Below, in pieces: positions 14,621 through 23,462 of a DNA stretch of 49,897 bases. The DNA is from Halorubrum coriense DSM 10284 (lineage in GTDB: Archaea; Halobacteriota; Halobacteria; Halobacteriales; Haloferacaceae). The stretch covers positions 1 through 49,897 of the forward strand of contig NZ_AOJL01000058.1 in assembly GCF_000337035.1 (NCBI RefSeq), in the 5' to 3' direction. Both the position numbers and the translations under genes were made by a program. How positions within the stretch are numbered: position 1 is the first letter of the stretch; every line of letters begins with the position of its first letter. The notes below the pieces were generated by a model, which saw nothing but the letters and a program-made list of their open reading frames with translations, was not told the DNA's origin and made no database searches.

Positions 14621-15102
14621 TGGTCACTCGCACACGAAGCGATCCGGACGATGGAGACGAGGCTGATCCGGTGGTCCGCGGGGGTGAACGGCCGGTCCCG
14701 CGTCGGGGCGTCGAACCCCTCCAGGCGGCGCGTCAGCGCCGCGACTGCGTCGTCGCCGACCCAGTCGACCTCGCCGTAATAGGACAGCGCGTCCCGGCTC
14801 CGCACGCGGCCGCCGACGTCGACGAGGTAGCCGAGCCACTTGCCGATCTCGCGTTCCGCCGCGGGCGAAGCGGGAATCGCCGTCAGGTACGGTCGATCTG
14901 CCGGGTCTTCGCCGTCGTGCCGCGCACCACGCTGACGCTGGAGCAGTTCCGTGAACGCGGCCGAGCGCGCCGCCTGCTCGGCCCGGTTCCGGTTCGGCCG
15001 CCGGAGCGCCCGCTCCCGAGGCGCTCCGTCCGCACCGTCTCGCGGGGCGTCCGCGATCCGGCGCAGCTCTCGTACGTCGTATCGTCGTGGATTCAGACTC
15101 AT
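14617..15102 (-). CDS. ArlD/ArlE (FlaD/E) domain protein coupled to the actin-like gene
   Basis: A 161-residue protein. Residues 1-65 are basic, Arg/Ala-rich and probably disordered or helical. Residues ~69-131 match the archaeal flagella accessory D/E domain: RPYLTAIP, then KWLGYLVDVGG, DALSYYGEVDWVGDD and LTRRLEGF, which correspond to the family's P-Y-L-T-x-I-P, W-L-x-x-L-V-x-x-x-G, Y-Y-x-x-x-x-W-I-x-x-x-V and L-x-x-x-L-x-G-F. In archaella this domain docks the motor to the chemotaxis machinery and polar cap. No other arl gene is present. It is the first gene of a two-gene operon with the actin homologue, which suggests an adaptor between the cytoskeletal filament and a membrane or polar complex (inference). 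Confidence 0.78.
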   Translation of the reverse strand: MSLNPRRYDVRELRRIADAPRDGADGAPRERALRRPNRNRAEQAARSAAFTELLQRQRGARHDGEDPADRPYLTAIPASPAAEREIGKWLGYLVDVGGRVRSRDALSYYGEVDWVGDDAVAALTRRLEGFDAPTRDRPFTPADHRISLVSIVRIASCASDQ

Positions 15103-15234
15103 GGTTCCGTCCGTCGTTCGCGTCCGTACCTCGACACTCGCGGCGGGGTCATATCATAGTTAGCCCTCAGTTATCACCGATGAGAAACTACCGGACTGCT
15201 CGACTTGACCGTAGTGGAGCGATTCGGCCGCCGC

Positions 15235-16071
15235 TCAGCCGACGATCCGGTCCGCGGCCGCGACGCTGCCCGCGGCCAGCAGGGCCCCCGCGACGACGTC
15301 CGTCACCCAGTGGATCCCGAGGAACACCGTCGCTACGACGATGCTCCCCGCGAGGAACGCGGCCACCGGAGTCCACCGCGGGAACTCCCCGTGAGTCGTC
15401 ACCGCCGCGAACGCCACCGTCACCGACAGCGCGGTGTGGAGCGAGGGGAAGACGTTCGTCGCGGCGTTCACCTGCGAGGTGAGCGCCGTCACCCCGCCGA
15501 ACCAGTCCAAGAGCAGCGGCTCGACGCTCGCCGCGCTCGGGTCCGCGCCCGCGACATTCGGGTAGTTCCGCGGCCCGTACGCGACGACCCCGGCGTAACA
15601 GCCGATCGCGACCGCGTAGTTCACCGCGTACGCAGCGATCAGCCGCTTCAGGGGCCGCAGCCGCTCGGCAAACGCGTACGCCGCGACCGGGAACGCGAGC
15701 AACACGACGTAGCCGACGACGTAGGCCGGGCCGAAGTAGTATACCGCCCACCGCGGGATCGCGTCCTGGACCGCGGCCACGAGGTCGCCCTCGACCGCGT
15801 AGATAGCCGTCGTCGCACGGTAGCCGTACTCGAAGGAGAACGCCTCGATGCGCCGGATGAACCCCTTGTTGACGGCGAGCACGAGCGCGAGCCCCCCGAC
15901 GTACGGGGCCGCCCCGACCGCGCGGTCGCGGAGCAGGTCCTGGTCCCCGAGGACGCTCCGGATCCGCGCTCGGCCGACGCACGCGGGCAGGAGCACCGCG
16001 AACGCGGCGAGGACAGCCCCGCCGACGACGGCGACGAGCCCGATGAGCCCGGTCGGTGCCCCGCCGGTCAT
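15235..16071 (-). CDS. PAP2-family membrane phosphatase / phosphotransferase
   Basis: A 278-residue polytopic protein with about six to seven hydrophobic helices. The PAP2 catalytic residues are visible: PSLHTA (209-214), equivalent to PSGH, and G-I-H254-W-x-x-D258, equivalent to the SR-x5-H-x3-D element (the Ser/Arg are not conserved). Enzymes with this pattern include inositol-phosphorylceramide synthase-like phosphotransferases and lipid pyrophosphate phosphatases. The active site would face the outer side of the membrane. The substrate in haloarchaea is unknown; polyprenyl or archaeol phospholipids are candidates. It is a single gene, separated from the ArlD/E gene by about 130 bp. Confidence 0.82.
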   Translation of the reverse strand: MTGGAPTGLIGLVAVVGGAVLAAFAVLLPACVGRARIRSVLGDQDLLRDRAVGAAPYVGGLALVLAVNKGFIRRIEAFSFEYGYRATTAIYAVEGDLVAAVQDAIPRWAVYYFGPAYVVGYVVLLAFPVAAYAFAERLRPLKRLIAAYAVNYAVAIGCYAGVVAYGPRNYPNVAGADPSAASVEPLLLDWFGGVTALTSQVNAATNVFPSLHTALSVTVAFAAVTTHGEFPRWTPVAAFLAGSIVVATVFLGIHWVTDVVAGALLAAGSVAAADRIVG

Positions 16072-16166
16072 CGGCGGTCACCCGTCACTGCGTCACCCGT
16101 CATCTGTCGATCGGCACGCGGGACGGCCGAGCAATCAGTCTCCCGATACCGGTCGAGTTGTCCGCG

Positions 16167-16679
16167 TTACCGGCCGTCGGGCTCCGCCCACGGGAGTGGC
16201 TCGGTACACCAGTGACAGAAGTCGAGGTCGGCGTCGGTCTCCCGACCGCAGTTGGGGCAGGTCACGTCGAGGCTCTCCCCCGCATCGCCCGCCGCGGACG
16301 GCGGGGATGGGCCGGTCCCCGGCCCCTCGTTGCCGTCCGCGCTCGCGGTGCGACGCCGCATCGCCTCCGCGGCGGCGTCGACCCGCTCGCGCTCCGCGAC
16401 GTCCGCCCGTCCGACGAGGTACGCGTCGACTGCCGACAGCACGGTCAACACCACGATCGGCAGCGCCACGTCGCTGGGGACCGCGGCCGATACTGCCGCG
16501 GGGTCGGCGAGGGGGTTGACCGGCTCGACGTCGTACAGCGCGAACAGCGCGATCCCCCCGCCGACGACGGTCAGGTGCCACAGCAGCGCCCGACCCCACC
16601 GGCGCAGCGTGAGGTGCCCGAGCCCCGGAAAGACCAACGCGAGCACGGCGGCGAGGACGGGGCGCAGCTGGCTTCGCAT
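16167..16679 (-). CDS. Membrane protein with C-terminal zinc ribbon
   Basis: I use ATG 16679 (170 residues), since the frame upstream looks non-coding. Residues ~1-75 hold two hydrophobic helices (RPVLAAVLALVFPGLGH region and ALLWHLTVVGGGIALFAL), and ~85-105 a third. A variable linker follows, and residues ~140-160 form a zinc ribbon (CPNCGRETDADLDFCHWC). The same layout occurs in many haloarchaeal small membrane proteins of unknown role. The ribbon would be cytoplasmic and may mediate protein contacts. The gene is divergent from pantoate kinase, with a 119-bp promoter region between them. Confidence 0.72.
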   Translation of the reverse strand: MRSQLRPVLAAVLALVFPGLGHLTLRRWGRALLWHLTVVGGGIALFALYDVEPVNPLADPAAVSAAVPSDVALPIVVLTVLSAVDAYLVGRADVAERERVDAAAEAMRRRTASADGNEGPGTGPSPPSAAGDAGESLDVTCPNCGRETDADLDFCHWCTEPLPWAEPDGR

Positions 16680-16798
16680 ACGGCCCGAGTTCGCCCGGCC
16701 GGTACTTATGCCTGCGGTGTCGATGTCGTCGCGCGCCGATTGGGGCCGCTTCGGCCCGGATAACAACCGTTAATCGCGGCCCGCTCGTCGGCGGCCAC

Positions 16799-17707
16799 AT
16801 GAGCAGCCAGCGGGCGACCGCGTTCGTCCCGGGTCACGTCACCGCCCTCTTCAGCGCGCACCCCGACGACGATCCGGCGGTCGCCGGGTCGCGCGGCGCG
16901 GGCGTGACGCTCACCGACGGGGTGGCCGTCCGGGTGTTGGCCGTCGACGCCGGTGAGACCGCGGCCGGCGACGGAGGGTCGGCGACGAGTGGCACAGAGG
17001 CGGCGACGGCGGACGCCGACGCCGGGGTGACGACCATCGACGGCGAGCCGGGGTCGATCGGCGCGGTCGACGACGTGCTCGCCGAACTGGGCGTCGCCGC
17101 CGACGTCGCGGTCGAGACCGACCTCCCGATCGGGGCCGGCTTCGGCGTCTCCGGCGCGGCCGCGCTTGGGACCGCGCTCGCCGCGAACGACGCGTTCGGC
17201 CGGGGGCGCTCCGAGAACGAGCTCGTCCGGATCGCGCACGCCGCGGAGGTCGGCCGCGGGACCGGCCTCGGCGACGTGGTCGCGCAGGCGCGCGGTGGGA
17301 TTCCAATCCGGCTCGAACCCGGCGCGCCGGGCGTCGGCGAACTCGACGGCGTGCCGGCGACCGCGCGCGTCGAGTACGTCACGTTCGGCGAGCTGTCGAC
17401 GGAGCGCGTCCTCGGCGGCGACACGGCGACCCTCTCCGCCGCCGGCGAGGACGCCCTCGACCGGCTCCGCGCGGACCCGCGGCTCCCGACGCTGATGAAC
17501 GCGGCCCGGACGTTCGCCTGCGAGGCGGACCTCCTCGTCCCCGAGGTCGCGGAGGCGATCGCCGCCGTCGAGGCCGCCGGCGGCGAGGCCGCGATGGCGA
17601 TGCTCGGTCGCACGGCGTTCGCGCTCGACACCGGCCTCTCCGACGCGGGCTACGACCCGGAGGTCTGTCGGGTTGACGCCGCGGGCGCGCGGCTCGTCGA
17701 CGACTGA
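16799..17707 (+). CDS. Pantoate kinase (GHMP family)
   Basis: A 302-residue cytosolic protein. The GHMP signature motif LPIGAGFGVSGAAALG at ~109-124 (family PxGxGLGSSAA) and the overall length match archaeal pantoate kinase. It phosphorylates pantoate, the first of the two steps (with phosphopantothenate synthetase) that replace bacterial pantothenate synthetase/kinase in CoA synthesis. An acidic insert (~55-80) is typical of salt adaptation. Start ATG 16799 matches the conserved N-terminus ATAFVPGHV-x-x-LF. The gene is immediately upstream of SRP54 on the same strand (77 bp). Confidence 0.9.
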   Translation: MSSQRATAFVPGHVTALFSAHPDDDPAVAGSRGAGVTLTDGVAVRVLAVDAGETAAGDGGSATSGTEAATADADAGVTTIDGEPGSIGAVDDVLAELGVAADVAVETDLPIGAGFGVSGAAALGTALAANDAFGRGRSENELVRIAHAAEVGRGTGLGDVVAQARGGIPIRLEPGAPGVGELDGVPATARVEYVTFGELSTERVLGGDTATLSAAGEDALDRLRADPRLPTLMNAARTFACEADLLVPEVAEAIAAVEAAGGEAAMAMLGRTAFALDTGLSDAGYDPEVCRVDAAGARLVDD

Positions 17708-17784
17708 GCCCGTCCGGTCCGGGACGCGTCGCCGTGCCCGCCGACGAACAAAGCTTTAGCCCGTCGCCCGCCTAGCTCCGGCAA

Positions 17785-19176
17785 ATGGTACTCGACGACC
17801 TCGGCACGTCCCTGCGGAGCAGCCTCGACAAGCTCCAGGGGAAGTCCCGACTCTCCGAGAGCGACGTCGAGGAGATCGTCAAGGAGATCCAGCGCTCCCT
17901 GCTGTCCGCCGACGTCGACGTCTCCCTCGTCATGGAGCTGTCGGACTCGATCAAGTCCCGCGCGCTCGAAGAGGAGCCGCCGGGCGGCACCACGGCGAAG
18001 GACCACGTCCTCAAGATCGTCTACGAGGAGATGGTCGAGCTGGTCGGCGACTCGACCCGGCTCCCCCTCGAGAACCAGACGATCCTCCTCGCCGGCCTCC
18101 AGGGGTCGGGGAAGACGACCTCCGCGGCGAAGATGGCGTGGTGGTTCTCGAAGAAGGGGCTCCGCCCCGCGGTCGTTCAGACCGACACCTTCCGCCCCGG
18201 CGCGTACGATCAGGCGAAGCAGATGTGCGAGCGCGCGGAGGTCGACTTCTACGGGAACCCGGACAACGACGACCCGGTCGACATCGCGCGGACGGGGCTC
18301 GAAGAGACGGCCGACGCCGACGTCCACATCGTCGACACGGCTGGCCGGCACGCGCTCGAAGACGACCTCATCGCGGAGATCGAGGAGATCGAGGGCGTCG
18401 TCGACCCCGACCGCTCGCTGCTCGTCCTCGACGCGGCGATCGGGCAGGGCGCGAAGGAACAGGCCCGCCAGTTCGAGGAGTCGATCGGCATCGAGGGCGT
18501 CGTCATCACCAAGCTCGACGGGACCGCGAAAGGCGGGGGCGCGCTGACCGCGGTCAACGAGACCGACTCCTCGATCGCCTTCCTCGGCACCGGCGAGACC
18601 GTCCAAGACATCGAGCGGTTCGAGCCGTCGGGGTTCATCTCCCGGCTGCTCGGGATGGGCGACCTGAAGCAGCTCTCCGAGCGCGTCGAGCGCGCGATGC
18701 AGGAGACCCAGGAGGAGGACGAGGACTGGGACCCCGAGGACATGCTTCAGGGCGACTTCACCCTGAATGACATGAAACGGCAGATGGACGCGATGAACAA
18801 GATGGGACCGCTCGACCAGGTGATGGACATGATCCCCGGGCTCGGCGGCGGGATGATGGACGAGCTCCCGGACGACGCGATGGACGTCACCCAAGACCGG
18901 ATGCGCCGGTTCGAGCGCATCATGGACTCGATGACCGAGGAGGAGTTAGAGAACCCGCGCGTCGTCGGTCAGTCGCGCACGGAACGGATCGCCCGCGGCT
19001 CCGGCACCGACGAGGAGACGGTCCAGCAGCTGCTCGAACAGCACTCGATGATGGAGCAGACGATCAGCCAGTTCCAGGGGATGGGCGACGGCGACATGCA
19101 GCGCATGATGAAGAAGATGGGCGGCGAGGGCGGCGGCCTCGGCGACATGATGGGCGGCGGCAAGGGCCCGTTCTGA
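17785..19176 (+). CDS. srp54: Signal recognition particle GTPase SRP54
   Basis: A 463-residue protein with the complete N-G-M layout: N domain ~1-95; G domain with G1 GLQGSGKTT (104-112), the [10 protein letters not shown] element (134-143), G3 DTAGRH (184-189) and G4 [10 protein letters not shown] (242-251); then the Met-rich M domain (~300-463) that binds signal sequences and 7S RNA, ending in a Met/Gly-rich tail. It targets nascent membrane and secreted proteins to FtsY and the Sec translocon. ATG 17785 gives the expected N-terminus ([14 protein letters not shown]). Confidence 0.97.
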   Translation: MVLDDLGTSLRSSLDKLQGKSRLSESDVEEIVKEIQRSLLSADVDVSLVMELSDSIKSRALEEEPPGGTTAKDHVLKIVYEEMVELVGDSTRLPLENQTILLAGLQGSGKTTSAAKMAWWFSKKGLRPAVVQTDTFRPGAYDQAKQMCERAEVDFYGNPDNDDPVDIARTGLEETADADVHIVDTAGRHALEDDLIAEIEEIEGVVDPDRSLLVLDAAIGQGAKEQARQFEESIGIEGVVITKLDGTAKGGGALTAVNETDSSIAFLGTGETVQDIERFEPSGFISRLLGMGDLKQLSERVERAMQETQEEDEDWDPEDMLQGDFTLNDMKRQMDAMNKMGPLDQVMDMIPGLGGGMMDELPDDAMDVTQDRMRRFERIMDSMTEEELENPRVVGQSRTERIARGSGTDEETVQQLLEQHSMMEQTISQFQGMGDGDMQRMMKKMGGEGGGLGDMMGGGKGPF

Positions 19177-19278
19177 ACGGCTCGCCCCGAGACCGTCGAA
19201 TCCGGCCGCGTCGACCCGCCGACCCGACTCCTGCCGCCTTCCGCCCTTTTAATTCAGTGACTCCGCAACGACGAGTCG

Positions 19279-20496
19279 ATGAACCGCGACCGGATCGGCG
19301 AGTACGACGCCCTGGTCCTCGTCTCGCTCGTCTGGTTCCTCGGGAAATTCGTCCGCTACCTCTTCCCGCCGCTGTTCGAGTCGATCCGGGGCGCGTACGG
19401 CGTGAGCAACGCCACCGTCGGGACCGCGTTCACCGGCTTCATGATCGTCTACGCGCTGTTACAGTTCCCGAGCGGCGCGGTCGCCGACCGCGTCGGCCCG
19501 GTGCGGGTGATCGTCGCGGGCGCGCTCGTCGCCGGCGCGGGGTCGCTCGCGGTCGTCGTCGACGCCCCCTTCGCCGTTCTCGTCGCCGCGATGCTCGTCA
19601 TCGGCGCGGGCACGGGCGTCCACAAGACGGTCTCCGTGCGGCTGATCGCCCGCGTCTACCCCGCCCGAACCGGGCGGATGCTCGGCGCGCACGACACGCT
19701 CGGGGCGATGGGGGGAGTCGCCGCGCCCGCGGTCGTCGCCGCGGTCCTCTCCGCCCCGCCCGCGCTCGCGGTCGTCCTCGCCCGGCTGCCGGGCGCGGAC
19801 TGGCGAGCGCCGTTCCTGCTCACCGGCGTCCTCGCGGTCGGGCTCGCGGTCGCCACGGCGCTGCGGCTCTCCGGGTCGCCCGCGGCGACCGCCCCGACAG
19901 ACGGGGACGAGAGCCCCGGCGCGGCGGCGTACCTCCGGCTGTTCCGGAAGCCGCGGTTCACGGCGTTCGTGCTGGTGACCGTCGCCTTCTCGTTCGCGTA
20001 CAACGGGACGGTCGCGTTCCTCCCCCTGTACCTCTCGGAGGCGGCCGCGCTCCCCGTGTCGACCGCGAGCCTGCTGTACTCCGCGCTGTTCGCGGTCACG
20101 TTCGTCCAACTCGTCTCCGGGGATCTCTCCGACCGGCTCGGCCGCTTCCCGGTCATGGTCGCCGCGCTGGGACTCGCGACGGCGGCCCTCGCGGGCCTCG
20201 TCGCGCTCGCGGGGGCCGGCGCGATTCCCCTCGGCGTCCTCGTCGTTGCGCTGGGGCTCGGGTCCCACGGGTTCCGCCCGGTCCGCGGCGCGTACCTCGT
20301 CGAGGCCCTCCCCGACAGGCTCGCCGGCGGCGGCCTCGGCGTCGTCCGGACCCTCCTCATGGGCGGCGGCGCGCTCGCGCCCGCCGCGGTCGGCGTCATC
20401 GCCGACGCGGTCGGGTTCCGCCCGGCGTTCGCCCTGCTTGCCGGCTCGATGGGGGTGGCGGCGGTCGGAGCCGCCGGGCTCTGGCTGACCGAGTGA
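19279..20496 (+). CDS. Major facilitator superfamily transporter
   Basis: A 405-residue protein with about twelve hydrophobic segments in two halves separated by a hydrophilic loop near residues 198-215 (ATAPTDGDESPGAAAY). The loop between helices 2 and 3 has DRVGPVRV, and the equivalent of the second half has DRLGRFPV, both forms of the MFS motif D-R-x-G-R-R/K. The substrate cannot be told from sequence. It follows SRP54 at about 100 bp and stands convergent to the DUF2237 gene. Confidence 0.88.
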   Translation: MNRDRIGEYDALVLVSLVWFLGKFVRYLFPPLFESIRGAYGVSNATVGTAFTGFMIVYALLQFPSGAVADRVGPVRVIVAGALVAGAGSLAVVVDAPFAVLVAAMLVIGAGTGVHKTVSVRLIARVYPARTGRMLGAHDTLGAMGGVAAPAVVAAVLSAPPALAVVLARLPGADWRAPFLLTGVLAVGLAVATALRLSGSPAATAPTDGDESPGAAAYLRLFRKPRFTAFVLVTVAFSFAYNGTVAFLPLYLSEAAALPVSTASLLYSALFAVTFVQLVSGDLSDRLGRFPVMVAALGLATAALAGLVALAGAGAIPLGVLVVALGLGSHGFRPVRGAYLVEALPDRLAGGGLGVVRTLLMGGGALAPAAVGVIADAVGFRPAFALLAGSMGVAAVGAAGLWLTE

Positions 20497-20530
20497 GGCG
20501 GCGCGTCGAGCCCCGGTCCGCGCTCGGGGC

Positions 20531-20950
20531 TCAGTCCAGGCGTTCGGGGTCGAACGCCTCCGGGTCGAACTCGTGCTCGCGGAGTCGGTCGGCGTCGACG
20601 GACCGCAGCACCGACTCGTTCGTGGCTTCGAGGACGACCGGCGGGGCGACGCCCGCCTCGGCGGCCTCCAGCCACCGACCGACGCAGAGACACCAGCGGT
20701 CGCCCGGCGTCAGCCCGGGGAAGTCGAACTCGGGGCGCGGCGTGATCAGGTCGTTGCCGCGGTCGCGGCTGTATCGGAGGAACTCGGCCGTGACGACCGC
20801 ACATAGGGTATGCTCGCCGGCGTCGCCGTCGACGTCGCGGCAGCGGCCGTCGCGGAGGTAGCCGGTGGTCGGCTCGTGGCCGCAGGGGGCCAACTCGCCG
20901 CCGAGGACGTTGCGCTCGTCGCGGTCGCCGTTCGCGTCGTCGGTCGACAT
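20531..20950 (-). CDS. DUF2237 family protein
   Basis: A 139-residue acidic protein. The family pattern is plain: NVLGGELAPCGHEPTTGYLRDGRC near the N-terminus, then H-T-x-CAV-x-T-x-EFL, FPGLTPGDRWCLC and AGVAPPVVLEATNES. DUF2237 is widespread in bacteria and haloarchaea; conserved cysteines and Asp/Glu suggest a metal or redox site, but its function is unknown. It is convergent with the MFS gene and divergent from PolX. Confidence 0.9.
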   Translation of the reverse strand: MSTDDANGDRDERNVLGGELAPCGHEPTTGYLRDGRCRDVDGDAGEHTLCAVVTAEFLRYSRDRGNDLITPRPEFDFPGLTPGDRWCLCVGRWLEAAEAGVAPPVVLEATNESVLRSVDADRLREHEFDPEAFDPERLD

Positions 20951-21057
20951 GGACGCGGGTACGGTCTCCGACGGAATAAGCGGCCGGCGAGCCGCCGCGG
21001 CCCGTCGGGCGGTCGTCCGCCACGCGGTATAAGTGGGACGCCGCCGAACTGTCCCCG

Positions 21058-22869
21058 ATGAGCCGGAACGACGAGGTCGCGACGCGGCTGGAGGAGTTCG
21101 CCGACCTCCTCGAGGCGACGGGCGTCGAGTACAAGCCGACCGCCTACCGACGGGCGGCCGAGAACGTCCGCGACCACCCCGCGCCGATCGAGGGGCTCGC
21201 GGCCGAAGGCGAGGACGCGGTCGCCGAGATCGATCGCGTCGGCGACGCTATCGCCGCGAAGATCGTCGAGTACGTCGAGACCGGCGACATGGAGGAGCTG
21301 ACCGGGCTCCGCGAGGAGCTCCCGGTCGACATGGCCGGGCTAACCGCGGTCGAAGGGGTCGGCCCCAAGACGGTCGGCTCGCTGTACGACGCGCTCGGCG
21401 TCACCGACTTAGACGAGCTGGAGGCCGCCGCGGAGGCGGGCGAGATCCAGACGGTGTCCGGGTTCGGGGCCAAGACCGAGGAGAACATCTTAGACAACAT
21501 CCCGTTCGCGCGGGAGTCCCGCGAGCGGACTCGCCTCGGCGACGCCCGCCCGGTCGCGGACGACGCGCTCGCGTACCTCGCCGACCGCGACGCCGTCGAG
21601 TCCGTCGAGGTCTGCGGGTCGATCCGGCGGTGGAGGGCGACGATCGGCGATATCGACCTCCTCGTCGCCAGCGAGGCGCGCGAGCCGATCGTCGAGGCGT
21701 TCACCGACTGGCCCGCCGCGGACGCGACCATCGAGGCGGGGACCGGAAAGGCGAGCGTCCGCGCGGACGGCACGCGCGTCGACCTCCGGATCGTCGACCC
21801 CGACGAGTTCGGGGCCGCGCTCCAGTACTTCACGGGGTCGCGCGCGCACAACGTCGCCGTCCGCAATCGGGCGATCGACCGCGACCTCAAGCTGAACGAG
21901 TACGGCCTCTTCGACGTGAGAGACGTCGACGAGGAGCCCTCCGGAGACGCCGAACCCGAAGACGAGGCCGACGACGGCGAGGGCGGCGACGCCGCGGAGC
22001 CCGACTCGACCCGCGTCGGCGAGCGCGTCGCGGGCGAGAGCGAGGACGGGGTCTACCGCGCGCTCGACATGGACCCGGTCCCGCCCGAGCTGCGCGAGGA
22101 CCGCGGCGAGGTCGCGGCCGCCGCCGAGGGGCGGCTCCCGTCGCTCGTCGAGCCGGGCGACCTCCGCGGCGACCTCCACACCCACACCGACTGGTCCGAC
22201 GGCGGCTTCTCGATCGCCGAGATGGCCGCCGCGGCCGCGGAGCGCGGCTACGACTACCACGTCGTCACCGACCACGCGACGGGGCCCGGGATGGTCGGCG
22301 GGGTCGGCCTCGACGAGGCGGCCGTCGAGGAGCAGGCCGCGGCGATCGCCGAGGCGGCCGACGAGGTCGACGTCCCGATCCTCCACGGGATCGAGGCCAA
22401 CGTCGACGCCGACGGCGGCCTCTCGACCGACGACGAGACCCTCGCCGCCCTCGATCTGGTCGTCGCGTCCCCGCACGCGGCGCTCGGGCAGGACGGCGAC
22501 GCGGCCACCGAGCGGCTGGTCCGGGCGGTCGAACACCCGCACGTCGACGTCCTCGGCCACCCGACCGGTCGCCTCATCAACGGGCGACCGGGGCTCGACC
22601 CGGACGTCGAGGCGGTCGCCGAGGCGGCCGCCGCGTCCGGGACCGCGATCGAGGTGAACGCGAACCCCGCCCGACTCGACGCCGACGGGGAGTTCGTCCG
22701 GGCCGCGGTCGAGGCGGGCGCGACGATCGCGGTCAACACCGACGCGCACGCGCCCCGCGAGCTCGACAACGCCCGGTACGGGATCCACACCGCGCGGCGG
22801 GGGTGGGCCGAGACCGCGGACGTGCTCAACGCGCGCTCGCTCGACGGGCTGCGGTCGTTCCTCTCGTGA
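21058..22869 (+). CDS. polX: PolX-type DNA polymerase with PHP domain
   Basis: A 603-residue protein. Order: helix-hairpin-helix 8-kDa-like region (~1-150, with VEGVGPKTV and VSGFGAKTE), pol X palm (~150-310) with the nucleotidyltransferase motif VCGSIRRWRATIGDIDLLV (GS...DxD) and a further Asp in the next strand (VDLRI), an acidic linker (~295-330), and a C-terminal PHP domain (~370-603) starting at LHTHTDWSDG and containing the metal-binding His/Asp/Glu set (VTDHA, GIEAN, SPHA, NTDAH). It likely fills gaps in base-excision repair; PHP domains in this family give 3'-5' exonuclease or AP-endonuclease activity. The acidic linker is salt-adaptive. The stop overlaps the next gene (GTGA). Confidence 0.93.
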   Translation: MSRNDEVATRLEEFADLLEATGVEYKPTAYRRAAENVRDHPAPIEGLAAEGEDAVAEIDRVGDAIAAKIVEYVETGDMEELTGLREELPVDMAGLTAVEGVGPKTVGSLYDALGVTDLDELEAAAEAGEIQTVSGFGAKTEENILDNIPFARESRERTRLGDARPVADDALAYLADRDAVESVEVCGSIRRWRATIGDIDLLVASEAREPIVEAFTDWPAADATIEAGTGKASVRADGTRVDLRIVDPDEFGAALQYFTGSRAHNVAVRNRAIDRDLKLNEYGLFDVRDVDEEPSGDAEPEDEADDGEGGDAAEPDSTRVGERVAGESEDGVYRALDMDPVPPELREDRGEVAAAAEGRLPSLVEPGDLRGDLHTHTDWSDGGFSIAEMAAAAAERGYDYHVVTDHATGPGMVGGVGLDEAAVEEQAAAIAEAADEVDVPILHGIEANVDADGGLSTDDETLAALDLVVASPHAALGQDGDAATERLVRAVEHPHVDVLGHPTGRLINGRPGLDPDVEAVAEAAAASGTAIEVNANPARLDADGEFVRAAVEAGATIAVNTDAHAPRELDNARYGIHTARRGWAETADVLNARSLDGLRSFLS

Positions 22870-23402
22870 CGGGGGGCGAGAAGCGCGACGCCGCGGAGCC
22901 GCCGGCCGGCGACCGCCCGCCGGTCCTCCTCGACGTGATGTGCGGGAAACTCGCCACCTACCTCCGGATCTGCGGCTACGACGCCGCCTACGCGCTCGAC
23001 CGCGGGATCGAGGCCGACGACCGGCTCCGCGAGCTCGCCGCCGCCGAGGACCGCGTCCTCCTCACCCGCGACCGCGACCTCGCGGACCGGGCCCCCCGCG
23101 GCGACCCCGCGGTCGACGCCGTCCTCCTCACCGAGCGCGACGTGATCGACCAGCTCCGCGAGTTCGCCGCGGCCGGGTTCCCCGTCGAACTCGCCGCCGA
23201 GCCGACGCGGTGCGGCTCGTGTAACGGCCCCGTCGAGCGCGCCGACTCCCCCGAAGTCGGCGGCGGTCCGGCCGACCGCCCCGACTACGTCCCCGACGAC
23301 GTCGGCGCGGAGCGGCCGGGGTGGCGCTGTGCGGACTGCGGCCAGTGGTTCTGGAAGGGCGGCCACTGGGACGACGTGGCGGCGCGGATCGACGAGGTCT
23401 GA
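22866..23402 (+). CDS. Mut7-C RNase (PIN-like) domain protein with zinc ribbon
   Basis: A 178-residue protein from GTG 22866, overlapping the PolX stop by four bases. Residues ~20-110 are the Mut7-C PIN-like fold: LLDVMCGKLATYLRICGYDA, then the acidic ARDRDL-like motif LLTRDRDLADRA. Residues ~117-165 form a split zinc ribbon, C-x2-C (CGSC) and C-x2-C (CADC), with WFWKGGHW after. Proteins of this family are predicted ribonucleases. Translational coupling to PolX hints at a nucleic-acid-processing partnership, but no direct function is known. Confidence 0.88.
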   Translation: MTGGEKRDAAEPPAGDRPPVLLDVMCGKLATYLRICGYDAAYALDRGIEADDRLRELAAAEDRVLLTRDRDLADRAPRGDPAVDAVLLTERDVIDQLREFAAAGFPVELAAEPTRCGSCNGPVERADSPEVGGGPADRPDYVPDDVGAERPGWRCADCGQWFWKGGHWDDVAARIDEV

Positions 23403-23462
23403 CCGGCGCGGCGGCCCCGCCGAGCGTAACCGGTTTGCCCGCCCGCCGCGTACCCGTCGGCA

